Shown here: positions 57,153 through 64,000 of the stretch, piece after piece
Layout of the letters: the number at the start of each line of letters is the position of its first letter
Numbering within the stretch: position 1 is the first letter of the stretch
From: Vallicoccus soli
Lineage (GTDB): Bacteria; Actinomycetota; Actinomycetes; Motilibacterales; Motilibacteraceae
Length of the DNA: 64,000 bases
Assembly (NCBI RefSeq): GCF_003594885.1
Contig: NZ_QZEZ01000007.1
Coordinates: 124,001 to 188,000 of the forward strand
Reading direction: 5' to 3'
Position numbers and translations under genes: made by a program
The notes under the pieces: generated by a model
What the model saw: the letters and a program-made list of their open reading frames with translations, nothing else
What the model was told of the DNA's origin: nothing
Databases searched by the model: none

Positions 57153-59396
57153 TCAGCCCTCGCGCCCGCCCTCGGCGCCCGCGCTGGCCCCGTCGACCGC
57201 GTCGGGGTGCCCCGCGCCCACGGCGACCGGGTCGGCGGGCTGCACCGAGCGCAGCAGGACCTGCGCGACGTCGAGGACCTCGGTGCCCTCGTCGGCGTCG
57301 CGGGCGGTCACGCCGTCGCCGACCATGACGCGGCAGAACGGGCAGGCGACGGCGACGGTGTCCGGCTGCAGGGCCAGGGCCTCGTCGACCCGGTCGAGGT
57401 TGATCCGGGTGCCGATCGTCTCCTCCATCCACAGGCGCGCCCCGCCGGCGCCGCAGCAGAACGACCGCTCCCGCGAGCGCTGCAGCTCGGTCAGCTCCAG
57501 GCCGGGGACGGCGCCGAGGAGCTCGCGCGGGGGCTCGTACACCTGGTTGTGCCGGCCCAGGAAGCACGGGTCGTGGTAGGTGATCGACTGCTCGACCCGC
57601 TGCACGGGCACGAGGCGCCGCTCGCGCACGAGGCGGTTGAGCAGCTGCGTGTGGTGCACGACGGCGTAGTGGCCGCCGAGCTGCGGGTACTCCCGGCCGA
57701 TCGTCGTGAAGCAGTGCGGGCAGGTGACGACGATCTTCGTGCCGGTCCCCTCCGCCGCACCCGCCGCGTCGAGCGCCTCGACGTTGGCCGCCGCGAGCAT
57801 CTGGAACAGGAACTCGTTGCCCGAGCGGCGGGCCGGGTCGCCGGTGCAGCCCTCGCCGCTGCCGAGCACCGCGAAGCGCACCCCCGCGGTGTGCAGCAGC
57901 TCGGCGACGGCCCGCGTGGTGCGCTTCGCCCGGTCCTCGAAGGCGCCCGCGCAGCCCACCCAGAACAGGTAGTCGTACCCCTCCAGGGACTCCGTCGTCT
58001 CCCCGACGACGGGCACCTCGAACGGCAGCCCCTTGGCCCAGTCCATCCGCCCGGCCGCCGGCGCGCCCCACGGGTTGCCCGAGCGCTCGAGGTTGCGGAA
58101 CAGCCCGCCGAGCTCGTTGGGGAACGCCGACTCCACGAGCACCTGGTAGCGGCGCATGTCCATGATGTGGTCGACGTGCTCGATGTCGACCGGGCACTGC
58201 TCGACGCAGGCGCCGCACGAGGTGCACGACCACAGGACGTCGGGGTCGATGACGCCGCCCTCGTCCCCGGGCGCGACGAGGGGGCGCTCGGCCTCGGCCC
58301 GGGCCTGCTCGGGGACGCGGGCCAGCGCCGCCGGGTCGGCGTCGTCGCCGCCCGCCAGCAGGTACGGCGCCTTGGCGTGCGCGTGGTCGCGCAGCGCGGT
58401 GACGACGAGCTTCGGCGACAGCGGCTTCTGCGTGTTCCACGCCGGGCACTGCGACTGGCAGCGCCCGCACTCGGTGCAGGTGGAGACGTCGAGCAGGCCC
58501 TTCCACGTGAGGTCCTCGACCCTGCCGACGCCGAAGACGTCGTCCTCGCCCGGGTCCTCGAAGTCGATCTCCACGCCGCGGCTGCGCATCGGCTCGAGCG
58601 GGCCGAGGGCCACGCTCGACGTGCCCTCCTCGCGCGTGGTCACCGGCGTGCGCTTGAGCCAGATGTTGGGGAACGCGGTGAAGCGGTGCCAGGCCACGCC
58701 CATCGTCGTGTGCAGCGCGATGACGACGAACCACAGCATCGACGCCACGACCTTGACCGTCGCCACGGCGAGCACGAGGTCCCGTACGGTCCCCGCCCCC
58801 AGCCCGTCGAGCGCCGGCACGAGCAGCCCCGACACCGGGTGCGCCGCGTCCCAGCCGGTCGCCCCGTCGTGCACCGCCTCGAGCGCGCGCAGGACCAGCA
58901 CGCACAGCGCGATCGTGACGATCGTCCACTCGACGTAGTAGCCCTGCCACATCGTCGAGCCCGCGAAGCGCGAGCGGCGGCCGAGGCGCGAGGGCCGCTG
59001 GCGCAGCCGCGTGGCGATGAGGACGAGGACGCCGAGCAGGGTGGCGAGCGCGACGAGCTCGACGAAGGCCCCGTACGGCGCCCAGCCCCCGATCACCGGC
59101 AGCCGCCAGCCGTCGACGAACAGCTCGCCGTACGCCTGCACCAGCGTCCCCGCCAGCGCGCCGAACCCCACGAACACGAACCAGTGGGCCGCCCCGACGA
59201 CCGACCACTTCAGCATCCGGGTGTGCCCGAGGGTCTCGCGGAGCATCGTCGCGGTACGCGTCGCGGGCCGGTCGGTGCGCCCGGCCACCGGCTGCCCCAG
59301 GCGCACCGTCGCGACGATGCGCGCCGCGGCCTGCGCCACGAGCGCCAGCGCGACCGCCGTCACGGCGAGCGAGACCACGATGGCCAGGACCTGCAT
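57153..59396 (-). CDS. Membrane Fe-S oxidoreductase with CCG domains
   Basis: A 747-residue protein. Residues 1-240 hold about five helices resembling a NarI-type heme b anchor (several His in the helices). Two 4Fe-4S ferredoxin sites follow: STCTECGRCQSQCPAWN near residue 298 and WSCTSCGACVEQCPVDIEH near 384. Two cysteine-rich CCG-type domains then appear, with GEGCTGDPARRSGNE, CPHCFTT, YHDPCFLGRHN, SFCCGAGGARLWMEE and CPFCRVM. This architecture occurs in actinobacterial reductases often linked to electron-transfer flavoprotein or heterodisulfide-type chemistry. The partner is unknown. ATG 59396 opens the gene, divergent from the BenE-type gene. Confidence 0.88.
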   Translation of the reverse strand: MQVLAIVVSLAVTAVALALVAQAAARIVATVRLGQPVAGRTDRPATRTATMLRETLGHTRMLKWSVVGAAHWFVFVGFGALAGTLVQAYGELFVDGWRLPVIGGWAPYGAFVELVALATLLGVLVLIATRLRQRPSRLGRRSRFAGSTMWQGYYVEWTIVTIALCVLVLRALEAVHDGATGWDAAHPVSGLLVPALDGLGAGTVRDLVLAVATVKVVASMLWFVVIALHTTMGVAWHRFTAFPNIWLKRTPVTTREEGTSSVALGPLEPMRSRGVEIDFEDPGEDDVFGVGRVEDLTWKGLLDVSTCTECGRCQSQCPAWNTQKPLSPKLVVTALRDHAHAKAPYLLAGGDDADPAALARVPEQARAEAERPLVAPGDEGGVIDPDVLWSCTSCGACVEQCPVDIEHVDHIMDMRRYQVLVESAFPNELGGLFRNLERSGNPWGAPAAGRMDWAKGLPFEVPVVGETTESLEGYDYLFWVGCAGAFEDRAKRTTRAVAELLHTAGVRFAVLGSGEGCTGDPARRSGNEFLFQMLAAANVEALDAAGAAEGTGTKIVVTCPHCFTTIGREYPQLGGHYAVVHHTQLLNRLVRERRLVPVQRVEQSITYHDPCFLGRHNQVYEPPRELLGAVPGLELTELQRSRERSFCCGAGGARLWMEETIGTRINLDRVDEALALQPDTVAVACPFCRVMVGDGVTARDADEGTEVLDVAQVLLRSVQPADPVAVGAGHPDAVDGASAGAEGGREG

Positions 59397-59487
59397 CGGA
59401 CGAGCCTCCCTGCGCAGCGCCCGGCGCCGTCGCCGGGGGGCCGGGTCATGTTACCGAGCGGTAGGCCGGGTGCGCGGCTGCGCTGCG

Positions 59488-59607
59488 TGACCCATGAGGG
59501 GCACCCCCAGGCGCGCGCCGCCCCTGGGGGTGCCCCTCAGCAGACTCGACTCTGCTGAGGGTGCCCCTCAGGCGTCCCGTGCGCCTGGGGGTGCCCCTCA
59601 TGGGTCA
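59488..59607. repeat. Family A palindromic element, copy 2 (perfect 27-bp arms)
   Basis: The 27-bp arms at 59488-59514 and 59581-59607 are exact inverses (beginning TGACCCATGAGGGG). Within are TGCCCCTCAG/TGAGGGTGCCCC units and the 20-bp mini-palindrome at 59538-59557 that is the exact reverse complement of 18493-18512 in copy 1. The element sits in the ~280-bp gap between two divergent genes, not between convergent ones, so it is not only a 3'-end terminator here. Nothing else is visible in the gap. Confidence 0.85.
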
Positions 59608-59676
59608 GCGCAGGGGCGGCCTCCCCGCGCCCGAACCCCCGCGCGCCCGGCGGGCCGCCGTCCCTAGGCTGCGCGC

Positions 59677-60849
59677 GTGCTCCAGCGCCTGCGCTCCCTG
59701 CCCGCCCAGGCGGTGGGGGCGGGGGTGGTGGCGGCCGTGCTGGGCTACGCGAGCTCGGTGGCCGTGGTGGTGGCGGGGCTGACGGCGGCGGGCGCCTCGA
59801 CCGCGCAGGTCGGCAGCGGCCTCGCCGCGGTGGGCGTGGCGATGGGCGTGCTGAGCATCGCGCTGAGCGTGACGACGCGCGTGCCCGTCGCGGTGGTGTG
59901 GTCGACGCCGGGGCTGGCGCTGCTGGCGGCGGTGGGGCCGGTCGCGGGCGGCTTCCCCGCGGTGCTCGGTGCGCTGGCGCTGGCCGGCGGGCTCATCGCC
60001 CTCACCGGCCTGGTGCGCCCGCTGTCCCGGCTGCTGCAGCGCCTGCCCGCCCCGGTCACCTCGGCGGTGCTCGCCGGGATCCTCCTGCCGTTCTGCCTGG
60101 CGCCGGCCCGCGCGCTCGAGCCGTTCCCCGTCCAGGCGGGGGTCGTCTGCCTCGTCTGGGTGGCGGCGCTGCGCCTCGCCCCGCGGTACGCCGCCCCGGC
60201 CGCCCTCGCCGCCCTGCTCGCGGTCGTCGCGGTCGACGGCGGCGTGGTGCTGCCCGGTGGCGGCGACGCGCTGCCCTCGCTCGTCGCGACCGCGCCGACG
60301 CTGTCGTGGCAGGCGGTGACCGCGATCGCCCTGCCGCTGTACGTCGTCACCATGGCCGCGCAGAACCTCGTCGGCGCCGCGGTGCTGTCCTCGTACGGCT
60401 ACCGCACCCCCGTCGGGCGCGTCCTCGTCGGCACCGGCCTCGCCTCGGCGGCGACGGCCCCGCTGGCCGCGCCGACCGCGAACCTCGCCGCGATCACCGG
60501 GGCGCTGACCGCCGGCCCGGCCGCGCACCCGGACCCGCGCCGGCGCTGGGTGGCGGCCGCGGTGTCCGGCGTCGGGCACCTCGTGCTGGCGGCCGTCGCG
60601 CCGTTCACCGCCGCGCTCGTCGCGCAGGTCGACCCCCGGCTCGTCGCCACGGCGGCGGGCCTGGGCCTGCTCGGCGCCTTCGTCGGCGCGGCGACGGCGG
60701 CCCTCGCCGACGAGGACCTGCGCCTGCCGGCGGCGGTGACCCTGCTCGTCACGGCCTCCGGCGTCGACGTGCTGGGGCTCGGCTCGGCGCCCCTCGGCCT
60801 CGCCGCGGGGCTGGTCCTCGCCCGGCTGCTGCGGCCCGCGCGCGGCTGA
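59677..60849 (+). CDS. benE: BenE-family benzoate/H+ symporter-like transporter
   Basis: A 390-residue membrane protein with about twelve helices. ALALAGGLIALTGLVRPLSRLLQRLPAPVTSAVLAGILLPFCLAPA and QNLVGAAVLSSYGYRTPVGRVLVGTGLASAATAPLAAPTANLAAITGAL are matching BenE blocks. The family takes up benzoate and related aromatic acids with protons. No benzoate dioxygenase genes are in the window, so the substrate is assigned by family only. GTG 59677 is the start. It ends in a small family A-like region, convergent with the NRPS-like gene. Confidence 0.87.
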   Translation: MLQRLRSLPAQAVGAGVVAAVLGYASSVAVVVAGLTAAGASTAQVGSGLAAVGVAMGVLSIALSVTTRVPVAVVWSTPGLALLAAVGPVAGGFPAVLGALALAGGLIALTGLVRPLSRLLQRLPAPVTSAVLAGILLPFCLAPARALEPFPVQAGVVCLVWVAALRLAPRYAAPAALAALLAVVAVDGGVVLPGGGDALPSLVATAPTLSWQAVTAIALPLYVVTMAAQNLVGAAVLSSYGYRTPVGRVLVGTGLASAATAPLAAPTANLAAITGALTAGPAAHPDPRRRWVAAAVSGVGHLVLAAVAPFTAALVAQVDPRLVATAAGLGLLGAFVGAATAALADEDLRLPAAVTLLVTASGVDVLGLGSAPLGLAAGLVLARLLRPARG

Positions 60850-60924
60850 CGCGCCCGAGGGTGCCCCTCAGCGGTGCCCCGCTGAGGGTGCCCCTCAGCG
60901 GTGCGTGCCCCAGGGGGCCCCTCA
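60847..60924. repeat. Family A-like element, copy 3
   Basis: Between converging genes, GAGGGTGCCCCTCAGCGGTG occurs twice (about 60858-60877 and 60885-60904), with GGGGCCCCTCAG at the right end. The first and last bases fall in the stop codons of the BenE-like and NRPS-like genes, as in copy 1. It lacks the 27-bp perfect arms and the 20-bp centre. It probably works as a bidirectional terminator. Confidence 0.65.
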
Positions 60925-63579
60925 GCGCCCGTCGAGCGCGTCCAGCTCCTCGGCGACCGCCGCGGCGAGCGGGGCGACGTTGGGCTCGTGCAGCAGCGAC
61001 AGGTGCTCGCCGGGCACGCGCACCAGGCGCCACGGCCCCGTGAGGAAGCGGTCCCAGCCGCCGGCGCGGTCGACGCCGTCCTCCGGGTCGCCCACGACGA
61101 CGAGCGTGCGCCCGCCCCACGGCCGGCCCCGGTAGCGGCGCAGGAGGTGGTCCCCCTGCAGCCAGAAGCGGTGGAAGTGCCCCCGGCCGCTGCCGTCCTC
61201 GCGCAGCCCGGTGAGCCACAGCTTGGCCCGGGTGCGCACCCGCCCGTGGGGGCTCGGCGGCGCCGGCGCGAGGTGCTCCGGCGCGGGGGCGTAGCCGTCG
61301 AGCGCGACGAGCAGCTCCACCTCCTCGCCGCGGTCGGCGAGCTGCTGGGCCATCTCGTACGCGACCGTGGACCCGAAGGAGAACCCGGCCAGCCGGTACG
61401 GCCCGTGCGGCTGCACGGTCCGCAGGGCCGCGAGGTGCCGGCGGGCGTGGGCGCGCACCGACCAGTCCGGCAGGCCGCCCTCCTCCAGCCCCTTGGCCTG
61501 CACGGCCCACACCGGCTGGTCCGGCCCGAGGCGGCGGGCGAGGAAGACGAAGCCCAGGGCGACGCCGCCCGCGCCGGCGACGCAGAACAGCGGGGTGCGG
61601 GTGCCCGACGGCTGCACGGGGACGAGGGTGGGGTGCCGCTCGTCGCGGGTGCTCGTCACCTGCCGGGCGAAGGCGGCGAGGGTCGGCGCGGCGACGAGGA
61701 CGTCCGTCGTCACCTCGACGCCGGTCGAGGCCTGCAGCCGCTCCAGCAGCTCCTGCGTGGCCAGCGAGTCGCCGCCGAGCTCGAAGAAGTCGTCGTCGCG
61801 CCCGACCGGCCCCACCTGGAGCACCTCGGACCACAGCGCGGCGAGCACCCGCTCCCAGTCGGTGCGCGGCGCGGCGTACGCGGCGCTGGAGCCGGTCGGC
61901 ACCGGCGCGAGCGCGGCGCGGTCGACCTTGCCGCGCTCGTTGCGGGGCAGCGCGTCGAGCACGGCGAAGGCCTCGGGGACCATGTGCCCGGGCAGTGTCC
62001 GGCGCAGCTGGGCGCGCAGGGCCGTGGTCCGGGCCGGCGCCGAGCGGTCCAGCACGAGGTGGGCGACGAGCCGTACGGGGCGCCCCTCGTCCTGCTGGCC
62101 GACGACGACCGCCTCGACGACACCCGGGCAGGCGAGCAGGGCGCGCTCGACCTCGGCGGGCTCGACGCGGTAGCCGCGGACCTTGACGGCGAGGTCGCCG
62201 CGGCCGAGCAGCTCGAGCGCGCCGTCGGGGAGCGTCCGGGCCAGGTCGCCGGTGCGGACGGTCACCGTGCCGTCCTCGTCCAGCGCGAAGCGCTCCGCCG
62301 TGAGCGCGGGGTCGCGCCAGTAGGCGACGGGCAGCCACCGCGACACGACGTGCACCCAGCCCGTGGCGCCCGGGGCGACCGGGACGCCGTCCTCGTCGAG
62401 CAGCCGGACCTCGCGCCCGGCCACCGGGCGCCCGGCCGGCACCGGCGCCGTGCCCCGCGCGTCCTCGGGGCGCACGGCGTGCGCGGCGTAGAGGCAGGTC
62501 TCGGAGGAGCCGACGAGGTTGAGCAGCCGGGCGCCCCGCGGGAGCCGGTCGAGGACCGCGCCGGCGAGCCGGCCCGGCAGCGCCTCGCCGGTGCTCATGA
62601 CCAGGCGCAGCGGCGCGGGGAGCACCTCCCCGGCGGGCAGGTCCTCGTCGACCGCCCGCAGCAGCGACGGGGTCGCGACGAGGGCCGTCGCGGCGCGGGT
62701 GCGCAGCCAGGCGGCGAGCCCGCCCACCCCGACGGCGCGGGGGTCGTGGAAGTGCGCGGTGGCGCCGCTGAGCAGGGTGGTGAGCATGACGGCGAAGCCG
62801 CCGGCGAACGCGACGGGCAGCAGCAGCGCCACCTGGTCGCCGGGGGAGGACCACCCGGCGTCGGCGCGCAGGGCGCAGTCCTGCAGGACCGCGCGCTGGG
62901 TCTGCACGACGCCCTTGGGCGCACCGGTCGAGCCGGACGTGAAGGCGAGCAGCGCGGGGGCGCCCGCGGGCGGCGCGGCGCGCTCGGCGGCGGGCAGCGA
63001 CGGCGCGTCCGGCGCGGCGAGGGCGTCCACGTCGAGCACCGGCAGCCCGAGCGCGTCGGCGTGGGCGCGGGTGCCCTCGTCGGCCAGCACCGCGCGGGCG
63101 CCGGCGGCGTCGAGCACGGCGGCGCTGCGCCCGGGCGGCGCCGCCGCGTCGAGCACGACGAGCGGGCGCCCGGTCGCGAGCACGCCGAGCACGGCGGCCG
63201 CCGCGCGCTCGTCGTGGGAGGCGAGCACGGCCAGCGGCGCGTCGCCGCCGGGCAGCCCGCGGGCGGCCGCGGCGACGGCCCCGGCCCAGCGGTCCAGCGC
63301 GGCCCGGTCCAGGGCCCGGCCGTCGGCGCGCACCAGCGCCGCGGCCGACGGGTCGGCGGCCACGACGCCCGCCCAGCGCGCCGCGACCGGCGCCTCGAGG
63401 TCCCAGCCGGGCAGGTCGCGGCCCGGCAGGTCACGGCCCGGCAGGCCCCGCGTGGGGGAGTCCGGCAGGTCCCGGCCCGCGCGGGCCTGCGCCGGGGCGC
63501 CCGCGCGCGCGGCGGGCACCGCGCCGGACGCGGTCCGCGGGTCGGGGGGCGTGCGCGGGCCGGGGGCCGGGAGCGTCAC
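60922..63579 (-). CDS. NRPS-like A-T-TE enzyme
   Basis: An 885-residue protein with no condensation domain. Residues 1-65 are low complexity with a repeated GRDLPG. The adenylation domain (~70-540) has A3 LAFTSGSTGAPKGVV, A5 LVGSSETCLYAAH, A7 RTGDLARTL, A8 GRGDLAVKVRGYRVEPAEVE and A10 LPRNERGKVD (catalytic Lys). The T domain has DDFFELGGDSLATQELLERL (Ser for phosphopantetheine). The thioesterase has AGFSFGSTVAYE (Ser) and the late His in GEHLSLL. At the usual amino-acid Asp235 region the sequence reads LPVAFAGGF, without Asp, so the substrate is probably not an alpha-amino acid. Its GTG overlaps the VOC gene stop. Confidence 0.9.
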   Translation of the reverse strand: MTLPAPGPRTPPDPRTASGAVPAARAGAPAQARAGRDLPDSPTRGLPGRDLPGRDLPGWDLEAPVAARWAGVVAADPSAAALVRADGRALDRAALDRWAGAVAAAARGLPGGDAPLAVLASHDERAAAAVLGVLATGRPLVVLDAAAPPGRSAAVLDAAGARAVLADEGTRAHADALGLPVLDVDALAAPDAPSLPAAERAAPPAGAPALLAFTSGSTGAPKGVVQTQRAVLQDCALRADAGWSSPGDQVALLLPVAFAGGFAVMLTTLLSGATAHFHDPRAVGVGGLAAWLRTRAATALVATPSLLRAVDEDLPAGEVLPAPLRLVMSTGEALPGRLAGAVLDRLPRGARLLNLVGSSETCLYAAHAVRPEDARGTAPVPAGRPVAGREVRLLDEDGVPVAPGATGWVHVVSRWLPVAYWRDPALTAERFALDEDGTVTVRTGDLARTLPDGALELLGRGDLAVKVRGYRVEPAEVERALLACPGVVEAVVVGQQDEGRPVRLVAHLVLDRSAPARTTALRAQLRRTLPGHMVPEAFAVLDALPRNERGKVDRAALAPVPTGSSAAYAAPRTDWERVLAALWSEVLQVGPVGRDDDFFELGGDSLATQELLERLQASTGVEVTTDVLVAAPTLAAFARQVTSTRDERHPTLVPVQPSGTRTPLFCVAGAGGVALGFVFLARRLGPDQPVWAVQAKGLEEGGLPDWSVRAHARRHLAALRTVQPHGPYRLAGFSFGSTVAYEMAQQLADRGEEVELLVALDGYAPAPEHLAPAPPSPHGRVRTRAKLWLTGLREDGSGRGHFHRFWLQGDHLLRRYRGRPWGGRTLVVVGDPEDGVDRAGGWDRFLTGPWRLVRVPGEHLSLLHEPNVAPLAAAVAEELDALDGR

Positions 63580-64000
63580 GCCCCGGCCTCGCCGTCGCCC
63601 GCGGCCACCGCCTCGTCCTGGGGTGCCCCCAGGGGCCGCGGCACCCAGCGGCGCAGCGGCGTCATGAGCTCGTACGGCGCCGGGGACGGCCAGGTGATGA
63701 GCTCGATGAGGCTGCCCCAGGGGGCCCGGCAGTAGACGAACCGGTTCCCCTCGCCGGACTCCCAGCCCGGCAGCGGGTGGGGCTCGCTGAGCGGCTCGCC
63801 CCCCGCGAGCACGAGGTCGAGCAGCGCCGCGTCGAGGTCGTCCACGTAGAGCGCGAGGTGCTGCAGGCCCACGTCGCAGGCCCGCGCGGGCGGGCGCTGG
63901 CCGTCCACGACGTACTCGAACAGCTCGATGCCCGGCCCGTCGGGCAGCCGGACCATCCGGATGGCCACCTGCACGGTGCCGGGCGGCACCCCCAGGCGCG
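63576..64000 (-). CDS. VOC/glyoxalase-fold protein (5' end outside the window)
   Basis: At least 141 residues are visible; the gene continues past the right edge of the window, since the reading frame runs to the edge and the visible part starts mid-domain. The motifs IRMVRLPDGPGIELFEYV, VGLQHLALYVDDLDAALLDLVLAGGEP (metal His) and FVYCRAPWGSLIELITW (metal Glu) mark the vicinal-oxygen-chelate fold. Such enzymes act on 2-oxo acids, lactoylglutathione or aromatic diols. Its stop overlaps the NRPS-like gene's GTG (GTGA), so the two are coupled and probably serve one small pathway. Confidence 0.82.
   Translation of the reverse strand, partial: RLGVPPGTVQVAIRMVRLPDGPGIELFEYVVDGQRPPARACDVGLQHLALYVDDLDAALLDLVLAGGEPLSEPHPLPGWESGEGNRFVYCRAPWGSLIELITWPSPAPYELMTPLRRWVPRPLGAPQDEAVAAGDGEAGA

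Overview
This is a very GC-rich stretch whose codons end almost always in G or C, with frequent GTG starts and many GTGA/ATGA stop-start overlaps. That, with the gene families present (dcd beside tRNA-Gly, a FadE5-like acyl-CoA dehydrogenase, MgtA-type mannosyltransferase), points to a chromosomal segment of a free-living, aerobic, high-GC actinobacterium. The genus cannot be told from the sequence alone. No phage, plasmid, insertion sequence, rRNA or CRISPR array was seen.

Left part (1-16250): a selenocysteine and formate region. The window opens in the end of a formate dehydrogenase iron-sulfur subunit, followed by its NrfD-type membrane anchor. Then come an MMPL transporter, a tandem GNAT acetyltransferase, an OxlT-like oxalate/formate antiporter with a tiny one-helix partner, and a deacetylase-like protein. 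selD and selA lie on the minus strand, interleaved with a nuclease and an M42 peptidase. tRNA-Sec (UCA) and selB lie on the plus strand. selB appears to start at an AUC codon. A nitrilase-family hydrolase and a thioredoxin-NHL protein follow.

Centre (16300-40160): transport and catabolism. There is a sodium:solute symporter with a small two-helix partner, two GGDEF-EAL cyclic-di-GMP proteins, an MFS exporter, an SDR and a secreted SGNH hydrolase. A set of genes fits agmatine/putrescine/GABA breakdown: flavin amine oxidase, GABA transaminase, Xre-cupin regulator, aldehyde dehydrogenase and agmatinase. The second GGDEF-EAL gene may be translationally coupled to the aldehyde dehydrogenase. AroQ, a FadE5-like acyl-CoA dehydrogenase with a clear two-box operator, and a FocA-type formate/nitrite transporter follow.

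Right part (40160-64000): an Ala/Arg/Asp-rich coiled-coil protein, a degenerate receiver-domain protein, a secreted M1 peptidase, two glycosyltransferases, a P450, a patatin and two SpoIIE-type phosphatases. Next are tRNA-Gly(CCC), dcd, a phosphoribosyltransferase, a SugE-type exporter with its TetR regulator, a second TetR divergent from a glycosyltransferase, a large Fe-S reductase and a BenE-type transporter. The window ends in a coupled VOC protein plus an A-T-TE NRPS-like enzyme.

Three families of intergenic repeat recur, mostly between convergent genes. Family A is a roughly 120-165 bp palindromic element rich in TGAGGGGCACCC. Family B is built on GCATGATC with a 22-bp period. Family C is a GCAGAAGGCGCC hairpin. 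They are the most unexplained structures in the window.
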